Assembly: GCA_002373755.1 (NCBI GenBank)
Contig: DFJU01000091.1
Location: 669 to 26,640 of the forward strand
DNA from: Bacteroidales bacterium UBA3663
GTDB taxonomy: Bacteria; Bacteroidota; Bacteroidia; Bacteroidales; UBA3663
Direction: 5' to 3'
DNA: 25,972 nt
Shown here: positions 1 through 7,301 of the stretch, piece after piece
How positions within the stretch are numbered: the stretch's first letter is position 1
Layout: every line of letters begins with the position of its first letter
Notes under the pieces: model-generated
What the model saw: the letters and a program-made list of their open reading frames with translations, nothing else
What the model was told of the DNA's origin: nothing
Databases searched by the model: none
Position numbers and translations under genes: made by a program

Positions 1-414
1 ACTTCCGCCGATGCTCGTCACGCTGTTTGGAATCGAGATGCTTGTCAGCCCCGTGCAGCCACTGAACGCACTGCTGCCGATGCTCGTCACGCTGCTTGGA
101 ATCGTGATGCTCGTCAGACCTGTGCAGCCATAGAATGCACTTCCGCCGATGCTCGTCACGCTGCTGGGAATTTCGATGTTTGTCAGTCCCGTGCAGTTCG
201 CGAACGCAGATCCGTCAATGCTGGTAACGCTGCTTGGAATCGTGATACTTGTCAACCCCATGCAGCCATAAAACGTATTTCCGCGGATTCTTGTCACACT
301 GTTTGGAATCGAAATGCTCGTCAGTCCCGCGCAGCCAGAAAAAGCATATTCGCCAATAGCAGTTACGCTGTTCGGAATAGTGATGTTCGTCACCCCCGTG
401 CAGCGATTGAACGC
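1..414 (-). repeat. 69-bp tandem repeats inside the LRR gene
   Basis: The LRR units are also DNA repeats with a period of 69 bp. The block beginning acttccgccg at base 1 returns at base 139, two periods later, with a diverged copy near 71. Units nearer the N-terminus (about 230-414) are more diverged, which fits recent homogenisation of the C-terminal units. Such arrays can change copy number by recombination or slippage. Confidence 0.85.
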
Positions 415-672
415 ACGCTCCTTGATTCCAGCAACTCTATAGGTATTTCCTTTATAAGTTACAGTACTGGGAATTTTTACACTTCCACTGTAGTCGGAAT
501 AGTAAGTGCCATTTGAATATTCTTTAAGTGTCACAATGGCAAATCTGCCATCAATATCGCTATTGTAAAATTCGTAATAGATGCCATCGATGTAGGCATC
601 ATACGCCCAAAGCGATTGCCCCACCAGCATCAATAATGCCGTGAGCCAAATGGAAAGTAAATTGCGTTTCAT
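1..672 (-). CDS. BspA-like leucine-rich repeat protein (partial, C-terminus outside window)
   Basis: The reading frame is open from an ATG at 672 down to base 1, giving 224 codons with no stop, so the C-terminus is missing. It starts with a signal peptide (MKRNLLSIWLTALLMLVGQS, probable cleavage after LWA), then about 60 residues without repeats. About six units of 23 residues follow, of the type GCTGLTSITIPSSVTSIGGSAF, which is the LRR_5/BspA pattern. Family knowledge: such proteins are secreted or surface-bound and often mediate adhesion. Function here is inferred only. The start lies 5 nt after the stop of the upstream 98-residue gene, which suggests coupled translation. No sorting domain is visible because the end is absent. 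Confidence 0.9.
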   Translation of the reverse strand, partial: MKRNLLSIWLTALLMLVGQSLWAYDAYIDGIYYEFYNSDIDGRFAIVTLKEYSNGTYYSDYSGSVKIPSTVTYKGNTYRVAGIKERAFNRCTGVTNITIPNSVTAIGEYAFSGCAGLTSISIPNSVTRIRGNTFYGCMGLTSITIPSSVTSIDGSAFANCTGLTNIEIPSSVTSIGGSAFYGCTGLTSITIPSSVTSIGSSAFSGCTGLTSISIPNSVTSIGGS

Positions 673-677
673 AATAG

Positions 678-974
678 TTATATTCTTTGTAAAATTAAAG
701 GCGTTATTAAACTCGTTACATGGTCGCTTTCAATGTGAGCGACACCATTTATTGTATAAATTTGAGATGCATGGCCTTCCGTAGCTTCATATTTTACGCG
801 CACTATTCCCCTGAACGCAATTGATTCTTGGCACTCGTATCTGCTTTGTAATTCAATGTTGTCAGGATTTACTTCAAGTATATCGATCGTCTCTGTTGGC
901 GACCTGAAATCTGTTACTGGAGTCATGTGCAGGAGGTCAATTATCTCTTTTTCAATTCTTTCTTCGATTGTCAT
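678..974 (-). CDS. Hypothetical protein, 98 aa
   Basis: I do not recognise the family. The protein is soluble, with no signal peptide, membrane segment or Cys cluster. It opens with a charged helix (MTIEERIEKEIIDLLH) followed by a mostly beta-like stretch (IAFRGIVRVKYEATEG, SQIYTINGVAHIE). It sits between the zinc-ribbon gene (59-nt gap) and the LRR gene (5-nt gap), all on the minus strand, so an operon is likely. Its start context (AATTACTATTATG) resembles that of both neighbours, which supports this start. Confidence 0.65.
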   Translation of the reverse strand: MTIEERIEKEIIDLLHMTPVTDFRSPTETIDILEVNPDNIELQSRYECQESIAFRGIVRVKYEATEGHASQIYTINGVAHIESDHVTSLITPLILQRI

Positions 975-1033
975 AATAGTAATTTTTTTATGAATCTGCT
1001 AGAAACCATAAATTTTCCAGACAGGTTCGGTAA

Positions 1034-1234
1034 TCATTTTAAATCATCAATATCACTCTCTAAATCGCTGATTCTACGCTCAAGACCTTCTAACACATCA
1101 TTTAGTTCACCGATGTTTATAGTTGTGAAACCGCAACCGTTGCATCGTTGATAATGAATAGTGTTCGAACCAACAGTAAGATTTAACTCTGGAAACGCAT
1201 CTCCATAGTTTCCACAAAAAGGACATTTTTCCAT
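1034..1234 (-). CDS. Small zinc-ribbon protein with C-terminal coiled coil, 66 aa
   Basis: The protein begins MEKCPFCGNYGD and carries two CxxC knuckles, C4/C7 and C31/C34 (CNGCG), about 24 residues apart. This is a classic zinc-ribbon arrangement. Residues 43-66 (ELNDVLEGLERRISDLESD) form a likely short coiled coil, suggesting a dimer or a partner protein. The frame is open upstream to 1288, but I chose the ATG at 1234. It is followed directly by the zinc knuckle, it shares the TATTATG context of the two genes downstream, and the extra 18 residues look unlike the rest. A GAGGAGG stretch lies about 15 nt upstream. Specific function is unknown. Confidence 0.7.
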   Translation of the reverse strand: MEKCPFCGNYGDAFPELNLTVGSNTIHYQRCNGCGFTTINIGELNDVLEGLERRISDLESDIDDLK

Positions 1235-1307
1235 AATAATAACTCGATGCCTCCTCGCTCCAAATTCGGCTTTATTTCCGCCTATCAAGGTCGAAAGTAT
1301 TAGACAT

Positions 1308-1346
1308 AAAAAAGACGGGAGCTCCCTGTTCGGTCGCTTACCCGTG
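1308..1346 (-). terminator. Terminator-like hairpin in the leader of the LRR operon
   Basis: Read on the minus strand, ACGGG (1341-1345) pairs with CCCGT (1315-1319), with AGC/GCT continuing the stem inside a bulge, followed by a run of six T. The stem overlaps the perfect 10-bp palindrome GGGAGCTCCC (1317-1326), which offers an alternative fold. Its place between the likely promoter and the first gene is compatible with attenuation, or with the end of a separate small RNA. Confidence 0.4.
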
Positions 1347-1720
1347 GTCTAGGCTTCTCGCATTGCCTGTTAATTAGATAAGCAACATCGAGAAAGCCCA
1401 CGTTTTTTGAGATATGTACAAGTCACTATCTCGCTGTCATGGCAAGAATGTGACAGAGATACAATATCTGCCAACGCAGACACTCCATCCGTTGCGTTAT
1501 CTTCAATTAACGTGAAATTTTGCGAGAACTTCGACCACAGTAGATAACGACGTCGTAGCGTCTTTTCGATAAAAAGTGCCTTGATGGATTCCGCCGTCGC
1601 GGTCAAGACGCTGCAAAGATATTGAAAATTATCATTGGATAGGGTCACATCGGCCGAAAAAGGTCATTTTAGCCGGATGATTTGGTTGCGGAAAAACTTC
1701 AATTATTGGGCAAAATTTTC

Positions 1721-1728
1721 TACCTTCG
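1721..1728 (+). promoter_or_regulatory. Bacteroidetes-type -7 element (TACCTTCG) for ispF
   Basis: TACCTTCG matches TAnnTTTG at all but one position and lies 23 nt before the ispF start, a normal leader length. The -33 element is poor: only TTC at 1698-1700 is at the right spacing. Confidence 0.5.
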
Positions 1729-1751
1729 CGCGAACTTAAAAAATAACGACA

Positions 1752-2231
1752 ATGAAGATACGAGTTGGATTCGGCTACGACGTGCACCGTCTGGTCGAGG
1801 GCCGCGACCTCTGGTTGGGCGGCATCAAGTTGGAACACACCATGGGACTGCTCGGCCACAGCGATGCCGACGTCCTGATTCATGCCCTGTGTGATGCGTT
1901 GCTGGGTGCGGCCAATATGCGCGACATCGGCTACCATTTCCCCGACACGTCGGCCGCCTACAAGGACATCGACAGCAAAATCCTGTTGGCCGACGCGATG
2001 AAGCTCATCCGCGCTGAGGGCTACGAATTCGGTAATGCCGACATCACCGTGGCCGCCGAGCGACCCAAACTAAACCCGCACATCGAGGCGATGAAGGCGT
2101 GTCTGGCCGATGTGATGCAGGTCGATGCGGCCGACATCTCAATCAAGGCAACCACGACGGAAAAACTCGGCTTCACGGGTCGGCAGGAGGGCATTGCGGC
2201 CTACGCGACCGTGCTGATCGAGAAGAATTGA
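1752..2231 (+). CDS. ispF: 2-C-methyl-D-erythritol 2,4-cyclodiphosphate synthase
   Basis: This enzyme converts CDP-methylerythritol 2-phosphate to methylerythritol 2,4-cyclodiphosphate with release of CMP, in the cytoplasmic MEP route to isoprenoids. The 159-residue length is typical of the stand-alone enzyme. Signature elements are all present: GFGYDVHR at 6-13 with the metal ligands D10 and H12, LGHSDADVLIHAL at 34-46 with H44 as third ligand, DIGYHFPDT at 58-66, and TTTEKLGFTGR at 134-144, which contacts the cytidine nucleotide. It has its own promoter and is followed by an AT-rich repeat stretch, so it is probably a single-gene unit. Nothing links it to the sulfur genes downstream. Confidence 0.97.
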   Translation: MKIRVGFGYDVHRLVEGRDLWLGGIKLEHTMGLLGHSDADVLIHALCDALLGAANMRDIGYHFPDTSAAYKDIDSKILLADAMKLIRAEGYEFGNADITVAAERPKLNPHIEAMKACLADVMQVDAADISIKATTTEKLGFTGRQEGIAAYATVLIEKN

Positions 2232-2370
2232 GAAAAAGATCTCAAGAATTGGAGAATAACCTCAAGAATTAGAGAATTTTAGAATTCCTCAATTTATTGA
2301 GAATGAGAACTTGTTGAGAATTTGAGACTTCGTTGCAAATCAAGAAATCACTTTTAATCTTTGAAAAGAC
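2232..2370. repeat. AT-rich intergenic repeats (TCAAGAATT-AGAGAAT family)
   Basis: CTCAAGAATT followed by GGAGAAT or AGAGAAT occurs twice with a 20-bp period (2241-2277), then degenerate copies. CTCAAGAATTAGAGAAT returns exactly at 4521-4537. A TTGTTGAGAATTnGAGACTTC word is shared between about 2311 and 23773. The same kind of sequence therefore fills three separate gaps. No gene is seen here. Confidence 0.6.
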
Positions 2371-3711
2371 ATGAAAAATCTGACAGTAAAATGTTTCGTC
2401 ATCGGCGGGCTTGTGTTCATCTATTGGATTGCAAGCCTCTTCATTTCCAGCCTTACGGGCGACCGCGAACGTCTCTCGGAAAAGACGCAGGAGGAGGTCG
2501 CCGAATCGTGGAGCCGGGCGCAGTCGTTCATCGGCCCGATTGTCTGTGTGCCAGTCATTAACGAGGATTCTGCCTCGAAGGTGCCGTTCCATTGCCTGTA
2601 CGTCCTGCCCGAAAAGCTGGATGTTGCGGCCGACGTTGAAAACGAGATTCTGCATCGCGGCATTTACGATGCCTCGGTCTATAAGACCCGGATTGCCGGC
2701 AAGGGTCACTTTGACCTGTCGGACATGAAGGAACTCGCAGTGACGACGGGCGGTAAACACGTGCGCTATGATTGGGCCAATGCGCAGATAATCACCGCCA
2801 TCAGCGACAAGCGCGGCCTGCTGGAGGGCATGAAGTTCACCATCGGACAGAAAGAGACGGAACTGAACAGCTATTTCTACGACTATGGCAACAAGATGCT
2901 GTGTGCGCCGCTGCCGTTCACATCGGATGTCGCAATCTGCCAGCGCGTCGATTTGAGCGAGTTTGTGGGCAATGGTTCGGTGCAGTTCGCGATGGAGAGC
3001 AACCTGAAGGGTGCATCGGCGTTGAACATCGCACCCATCGGCCGCAACTCTGAAATCACCATTCGGGGCAACTGCGCAAGTCCGAGTTTTGAGGGGCTGA
3101 CGTTGCCGACCGACCGCACGGTGACCGACACCGGATTTTCGGCCACGTGGAAGGTGAACAGCCTGAACCGCAACGACACGGCCCAGGAGTTCTATTCCGT
3201 GTGCCGGAGGATTGATTTCCAGAATGTCGGCTGCAAGCTGCTCGTCGTGGGCGGACAGTATGCGCAGACCGACCGCGTGCTGAAATATGCGTTCTTCGTC
3301 ATCCTGCTCTCGCTGCTGGCCATTTTTGTGGCCGAGATGTATGTCGGCTGCGAAATCAACCTTTTCAACTATCTGCTCATCGGAGCCGCCCTCGTGCTGT
3401 TCTATCTGATTCTGCTGTCGTTCGGCGAGGTCATCGGCTTTTCGGCGGCCTATCTGGTGGCTGTCGTCATGATTATCGGCCTTGTTTCGCTCTACCTGAA
3501 GGCCATCGTGCGGCAAAATCGCGTAGCGTTGGCCGTCACCGCATTTTTGACCTTGATTGACGTCTTCATCTACATCCTGCTGAGCCTGGAGAGCATGTCG
3601 CTGCTGGTCGGCACCGTCGGACTGTTCGTCATTCTGGCCATCGCGATGTACCTGTCGCTGAACCTGAAGCGGCGACGTCCGGCTGAATTGGACGATAAAT
3701 CTGCCGAATAA
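2371..3711 (+). CDS. creD: CreD-like inner-membrane protein
   Basis: The 446 residues match the length of E. coli CreD (about 450). There is one N-terminal membrane helix (about 8-26). A long extracytoplasmic region follows, containing the family-like element ESWSRAQSFIGPIVCVPVI (about 45-63). At least five closely spaced helices then run from about residue 310 to 435, with a short charged tail. Family knowledge: CreD is an envelope protein linked to cell-envelope integrity and, in some proteobacteria, to beta-lactam response; its activity is undefined. No creBC two-component genes are adjacent, so regulation may differ. A strong terminator follows at 3768-3804. The family call is solid, the role is not. 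Confidence 0.88.
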   Translation: MKNLTVKCFVIGGLVFIYWIASLFISSLTGDRERLSEKTQEEVAESWSRAQSFIGPIVCVPVINEDSASKVPFHCLYVLPEKLDVAADVENEILHRGIYDASVYKTRIAGKGHFDLSDMKELAVTTGGKHVRYDWANAQIITAISDKRGLLEGMKFTIGQKETELNSYFYDYGNKMLCAPLPFTSDVAICQRVDLSEFVGNGSVQFAMESNLKGASALNIAPIGRNSEITIRGNCASPSFEGLTLPTDRTVTDTGFSATWKVNSLNRNDTAQEFYSVCRRIDFQNVGCKLLVVGGQYAQTDRVLKYAFFVILLSLLAIFVAEMYVGCEINLFNYLLIGAALVLFYLILLSFGEVIGFSAAYLVAVVMIIGLVSLYLKAIVRQNRVALAVTAFLTLIDVFIYILLSLESMSLLVGTVGLFVILAIAMYLSLNLKRRRPAELDDKSAE

Positions 3712-3767
3712 GCAAAAAGTCGCGTAGCAGACATCGTTTGTAGAAAAATTTTATAGCATAATCGAGG

Positions 3768-3804
3768 AATGTGGCAATATTTTCTGATATTGCCGCATTT
3801 TTTT
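3768..3804 (+). terminator. Intrinsic terminator after creD
   Basis: AATGTGGCAATAT (3768-3780) pairs with ATATTGCCGCATT (3787-3799) over 13 bp with one G-U pair and a 6-nt loop. The stem runs directly into seven T. It separates creD from the response-regulator promoter. Confidence 0.9.
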
Positions 3805-3826
3805 CATGTCAAATCGGCCGTCGCCA

Positions 3827-3834
3827 TACCTTCG
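3827..3834 (+). promoter_or_regulatory. -7 element (TACCTTCG) for the response regulator
   Basis: TACCTTCG lies 25 nt before the start codon, just after the creD terminator. No clear TTG occurs at the -33 distance, so this promoter may need an activator. Confidence 0.5.
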
Positions 3835-3858
3835 CACCGCAAAAAAAAAGAATGAATT

Positions 3859-4503
3859 ATGGCTACATACATTTTGGCAGACAATCAGGAACTGACGCGT
3901 TCTGCGTTGGAGGGAATCATTGAACAGCAGGGCGGGGCAGAGGTGCTCAGGGCCGTCGGCAAGTCGGAACTTGTGCAGAAGCTGACGGCGCACGGCGATG
4001 CCATCGTTGTGCTCGACTATACATTGTTCGACTTCGAGGATGTCGAGCAGCTGCTCATTGTGAGTGAACGGTTCGAGTTGTCGCAGTGGGTGCTGTTGAG
4101 CGACGAGCTGACGCCGCCCTTCCTGCGCAAGGTCGTCTATTCGTCACACAGGTTCGGGGTTGTCTTCAAGGACAGCCCGCTGGCCGACGTGCGCGAGGCA
4201 CTTCGTCTGGCGGCGCGCGGCGAACGCTTCATCTGCCGCCGCGCAATGGAAGTCATCCTGGCCAGCACGCCGCACGAGGAGAAGCGGTCGGCCGTGCTCA
4301 CATCGACCGAAGTGGAAATCGTGTTGGCCATAGCCCAGGGCAAGACGACCAAGGAGATTGCCACCGAGCGTTTTTCGAGCGTCCACACCATCATCACGCA
4401 CCGCAAGAACATCTTCCGCAAGCTGGAGGTCAATTCGGCGCGCGAGGTCGTCAAGTATGCCATCCGTGCCGGTCTGGTCGATTCGTCGGAATTCTACATC
4501 TGA
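3859..4503 (+). CDS. LuxR/NarL-type response regulator, DNA-binding
   Basis: The protein has 214 residues and two domains. Residues 1-125 are a receiver-like domain: the acidic pocket is reduced to D8-N9, D53 is the likely phosphoacceptor (VVLDYTLFD), S81 is the switch residue and K104 the conserved lysine (VFKDSP). Residues about 148-205 are a GerE-type helix-turn-helix (LTSTEVEIVLAIAQGKTTKE, then SVHTIITHRKNIFRKLEV). It should bind DNA as a dimer at inverted repeats. No sensor kinase is adjacent, so it is an orphan here. Its position just upstream of the sulfur block makes it a candidate regulator of the palindromic sites at 7185, 14333 and 18712, but no sequence evidence proves that link. 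Confidence 0.9.
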   Translation: MATYILADNQELTRSALEGIIEQQGGAEVLRAVGKSELVQKLTAHGDAIVVLDYTLFDFEDVEQLLIVSERFELSQWVLLSDELTPPFLRKVVYSSHRFGVVFKDSPLADVREALRLAARGERFICRRAMEVILASTPHEEKRSAVLTSTEVEIVLAIAQGKTTKEIATERFSSVHTIITHRKNIFRKLEVNSAREVVKYAIRAGLVDSSEFYI

Positions 4504-4701
4504 AAACTACTGCAATAAGACTCAAGAATTAGAGAATCAGGAGAATTTCTCAACTGAATAGTTGGGAATCAGAGAATTTGCTTCATTTTTTGTCCAAACT
4601 TTTGAGGGTTAATAAATCCGAGAGATCATGGCCGATGCGAAATGCGGCCATCGTGCTCAAAATCCGCTTCATATACTCTCTTTTTTTCACTCCTTTAGAA
4701 T
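4504..4701. other. Intergenic region with repeats and a GGCC hairpin, no gene
   Basis: It contains a copy of the AT-rich CTCAAGAATTAGAGAAT repeat at 4521-4537 and more GAATT/GAGAAT words up to about 4578. An inverted repeat ATGGCCG-N10-CGGCCAT spans 4628-4651. I looked for a riboswitch or SAM-box-like fold ahead of the MetY-like gene and did not see one. No copy of the TACCAT/TGGTAT palindrome is present. Confidence 0.5.
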
Positions 4702-5895
4702 ATGCAAAAGCAGACAATTGCAATTGACACGCCATTTGCGCGTGCCGACGTTTACGGTTCGTTGGCCGTACCAATCTACAACAATGTCGCGTTCGAGTTT
4801 CAGGACGCACAGGTTATGTCCGATGCCTTCTGCAACCGCATCGACGCCCCCGACTATGCACGAGTCGAAAATCCGACGGTGACCAATCTGGAACTTCGTG
4901 TGCGTGCCTTGACTGGTGCGGCCAATGTCACGGCGTTCAATTCCGGCATGGCGGCAATCAGCAATGCGCTGCTGGCCGTAGCCGCCCAGGGCAAGAACAT
5001 CGTCACGTCGCGTCACCTGTTCGGCAACACGCTGTCGCTCATCGCCGGCACACTGTTGCGCTTCGGCATCAAACCACGGCTACGCGACCTGACTGACATT
5101 GCCGCCGTTGAAGCCGCCGTCGATGACGACACGTGCTGCATCTATCTGGAGATTGTGACCAATCCGCAGCTTGAGGTGGCCGACCTCCGTGCATTGGCCG
5201 AAGTGGCTCATCGCCGTGGCGTGCCGCTTATTGCCGATTCGACGATTATCCCGTTCACCGAGACCGACCTGAAGTCGCTTGGCGTTGACATCGAAATCGT
5301 GTCGAGCACCAAATACATCTCCGGCGGTGCGACGTCGCTGGGCGGCCTCGTCATCGACTATGGCACATTCCCAGAGTTCAACAAGCGCGTGAAGTATGAG
5401 ATGCTGTTCAATCTGGGCGCCTACATGACACCGCAGGCCGCCTACATGCAGACGCTCGGCCTTGAGACGCTCGATGTGCGCTACCATCGTCAGGCGTTCA
5501 ATGCGGCATGGTTGGCCGACGCGCTACGCGATGAGAGCCGCATTCGTCGGGTCAACTACGTGGGTTTGGCCGACAATCCGTTCCACGTGCTGGCAAAGCG
5601 GCAGTTCGGCGAGACGGCGGGTGCGATGCTCACCATCGACCTCGACAGCAAGGAGCAGTGCTTCGCCTTCCTGAACCGCCTGCGCCTCGTGCACCGCGCC
5701 ACCAACCTGTTCGACAACCGCACGTTGGCCATCCATCCGGCATCGACCATCTTCGGCAATTTCGCGCCCAATGAGCTTGCGCGTATGGATGTGCGTCAGA
5801 CGACAATCCGACTCTCCGTCGGCCTCGAAGCTCCTGAAGACATCCTGGCCGACATCCGGCAGGCACTCGATCCGTCCACGAGGGAGGAGGCTTGA
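4702..5895 (+). CDS. MetY/cystathionine gamma-synthase-like PLP enzyme (O-acetylhomoserine sulfhydrylase family)
   Basis: This 397-residue protein belongs to the Cys/Met-metabolism PLP family. It has the YxRxxNPT phosphate-binding element at 52-59 (YARVENPT), SGMAA at 81-85, D179 pairing with the pyridine nitrogen, and the PLP lysine K204 in SSTKYISGG. Members make or break C-S bonds at the gamma or beta carbon: homocysteine from O-acetylhomoserine and sulfide, cystathionine synthesis, or lysis. Sequence alone does not settle which. The gene is followed after 99 nt by a C-S lyase and then by cysK, so a role in homocysteine or cystathionine formation fits. In Wolinella a MetY-type enzyme takes sulfur from a protein thiocarboxylate, and a similar carrier set lies at 12548-14161. 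Confidence 0.85.
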   Translation: MQKQTIAIDTPFARADVYGSLAVPIYNNVAFEFQDAQVMSDAFCNRIDAPDYARVENPTVTNLELRVRALTGAANVTAFNSGMAAISNALLAVAAQGKNIVTSRHLFGNTLSLIAGTLLRFGIKPRLRDLTDIAAVEAAVDDDTCCIYLEIVTNPQLEVADLRALAEVAHRRGVPLIADSTIIPFTETDLKSLGVDIEIVSSTKYISGGATSLGGLVIDYGTFPEFNKRVKYEMLFNLGAYMTPQAAYMQTLGLETLDVRYHRQAFNAAWLADALRDESRIRRVNYVGLADNPFHVLAKRQFGETAGAMLTIDLDSKEQCFAFLNRLRLVHRATNLFDNRTLAIHPASTIFGNFAPNELARMDVRQTTIRLSVGLEAPEDILADIRQALDPSTREEA

Positions 5896-5994
5896 AGGTT
5901 ACATCGGATGTCCTAAAAATCAATATTTTTTTTTGACCGAATCGACGGCCTCCCTTTGGGGAGGTGTGGAGAGGGTCGTTTTTTAAAATTGATT
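5896..5994. repeat. Intergenic CCTCCC/GGGAGG hairpin element
   Basis: CCTCCC-TTT-GGGGAGG followed by TGTGGAGAGGGTC lies at 5949-5977. A close relative (CCTCCCC-ACG-GGGGAGG then TTGGGAGGGGGTC) lies at 23864-23892. The short stem is followed by six T at 5980-5985 and may weakly terminate transcription from the MetY-like gene, but the same element elsewhere argues for a dispersed repeat. Confidence 0.5.
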
Positions 5995-7173
5995 ATGGTT
6001 TACGATTTTGACAAGATAATCGACCGCACAGGCAGCGGTGACCTCAAGCACAGCGTCCTGCAACAGCGATATGGACGCGCCGACCTGCTGCCGCTCTGGG
6101 TGGCCGACATGGACTTCGAGACGCCGTCGTTCATCACCGATGCGTTGCGCCGCCGCCTCGACCACTCGCTTTTCGGCTACACTGTCGAGCCTGCCGACTA
6201 TTGGCCGTCGGTCATCGACTGGATTGCCGACCATCATCAGTGGCACGTCGAGCGCGAATGGCTCAGCTACATTCCCGGCATCGTGAAGGGCATCGGCATG
6301 GCAATCAACGTGTTCGTCAAGCCCGACGAGAAGGTCATCATCCAGCCGCCCGTCTATCATCCGTTCCGCCTCACGCCGTTGGGCAACGGCCGCGAGGTGG
6401 TGTTCAATCCGCTACGCGAGTTGCCCGACGGCAGCTACGCGATGGACTTCGAGCAATTGGCCACTGTGGCCGACGAGAAGTGCCGCCTGCTCATCCTGAG
6501 CAACCCGCACAACCCCGCCGGAGTCTGCTGGTCGGCCGACACGCTGCGCCGTCTGGCCCACTTCTGCGCCGAACGTGGCATCATCGTGGTGAGCGACGAG
6601 ATACACTGCGACATGGCACTGTTCGGCAATCGGCACACTCCATTCGCCACGGTGAGCGACGAGGCGGCCCGCATCAGCATCACCTTCGGCGCGCCCAGCA
6701 AGACGTTCAACATTGCAGGCATCGTCAGCTCGTATGCCATTGTGCCCGATGCCACCCTGCGCGGCCGTTTTTTCCGATGGCTGTCGGCCAACGAGCTTGA
6801 CGAACCGACCATTTTTGCTCCGATTGCCACGATTGCGGCCTTCCGCAACGGTGAGGAGTGGCGGCAGCAGATGCTGGCCTACGTCGAGGGTAACATCCGT
6901 CTGGTGGAGGATTTTTGCCGCGAACGTCTGCCGCAGGTCCGTCCGTGGAGGCCGCAGGCATCGTTCCTCGTCTGGCTCGACTGCCGCGCGCTTGGCATCG
7001 GCCACGACCGCCTCATCGACCTGTTTGTCAACCGCGCACGCCTTGCGCTCAACGACGGTGCGATGTTCGGCCAGGGCGGCGACGGCTTCATGCGGCTCAA
7101 TGTGGCGGCTCCGCGTTCGGTCGTCGCAGAGGCACTGGAACGGCTGGAACGGGCTGTCGGTGAAGCAGTCTGA
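5995..7173 (+). CDS. MalY/PatB-type C-S beta-lyase (cystathionine beta-lyase-like)
   Basis: This 392-residue fold-type I aminotransferase-like protein opens with the subfamily hallmark YDFDKIIDRTGSGDLKHS and LPLWVADMDF (33-41). It also has YHPF (121-124), SNPHNPAG (169-176), D201 in VVSDEIHCD and the PLP lysine K236 in APSKTFNIAG. The family cleaves cystathionine to homocysteine, pyruvate and ammonia, or cysteine to sulfide. The ATG at 5995 is chosen because the family start is MxYDFD; the 13 extra upstream codons are translated repeat sequence. With the MetY-like gene before it, the pair could carry out transsulfuration, or supply sulfide to cysK and the sulfur-relay genes downstream. Confidence 0.92.
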   Translation: MVYDFDKIIDRTGSGDLKHSVLQQRYGRADLLPLWVADMDFETPSFITDALRRRLDHSLFGYTVEPADYWPSVIDWIADHHQWHVEREWLSYIPGIVKGIGMAINVFVKPDEKVIIQPPVYHPFRLTPLGNGREVVFNPLRELPDGSYAMDFEQLATVADEKCRLLILSNPHNPAGVCWSADTLRRLAHFCAERGIIVVSDEIHCDMALFGNRHTPFATVSDEAARISITFGAPSKTFNIAGIVSSYAIVPDATLRGRFFRWLSANELDEPTIFAPIATIAAFRNGEEWRQQMLAYVEGNIRLVEDFCRERLPQVRPWRPQASFLVWLDCRALGIGHDRLIDLFVNRARLALNDGAMFGQGGDGFMRLNVAAPRSVVAEALERLERAVGEAV

Positions 7174-7184
7174 TTTGAACGCTG

Positions 7185-7202
7185 TACCATCTTCGTGGTA
7201 TG
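7185..7202 (+). promoter_or_regulatory. Palindromic operator upstream of cysK
   Basis: TACCAT-CTTCG-TGGTATG, with perfect 5-bp arms TACCA/TGGTA six bases apart, is followed by CAGAATGCC. Its first base lies 62 bp before the first base of the -7 element. The same motif at nearly the same distance occurs at 14333 and 18712. The distance is typical of an activator site contacting RNA polymerase from upstream. The binding protein is unknown. Confidence 0.75.
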
Positions 7203-7223
7203 CAGAATGCCATTTTCGCGCGA

Positions 7224-7254
7224 TTGTCGGGGTGTCGGAATGGCTGTACCTTTG
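7224..7254 (+). promoter_or_regulatory. cysK promoter (TTG-N20-TACCTTTG)
   Basis: TTG at 7224-7226 and TACCTTTG at 7247-7254 are separated by 20 nt. This is a full match to the Bacteroidetes housekeeping promoter. Transcription would start near 7260, giving a leader of about 42 nt before cysK. Confidence 0.85.
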
Positions 7255-7301
7255 TCGCATCAAAAAAAAGAAATTAACCAACACTATATATTCATTGAAA
7301 T

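Larger units (their letters stand above)
1289..1751. other. Non-coding interval holding divergent promoters and a possible minus-strand RNA leader
   Basis: I see no convincing gene in these 463 bases. On the minus strand there is a -7-like TATCTTTG at 1614-1621 (no good -33), and an inverted repeat AGCGTCTT (1557-1564) / AAGACGCT (1605-1612). A terminator-like hairpin with a T run at 1308-1346 lies just before the zinc-ribbon gene. A frame of 92 codons spans 1370-1648 on the minus strand but overlaps the promoter and has an unconvincing composition. The arrangement suggests a transcribed, structured leader or small RNA of about 300 nt ahead of the LRR operon. The ispF promoter lies on the other strand at 1721-1728. 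Confidence 0.45.

Noticed and set aside
1..414. CRISPR-like regular repeats
   Set aside because: The repeats are in frame and encode LRR units with no unique spacers.
1370..1648. 92-codon minus-strand frame in the leader region
   Set aside because: It spans the candidate -7 element and an inverted repeat, resembles no known family by eye, and has no start context like its neighbours.
2269..3516. Long minus-strand frame opposite creD
   Set aside because: It is a shadow of creD. The translation is rich in His/Arg/Gln with no domain pattern, and the + strand gene is clearly real.
4504..4701. SAM-type riboswitch ahead of the MetY-like gene
   Set aside because: No multi-stem core could be traced; the gap consists of AT-rich repeats and one GGCC hairpin.
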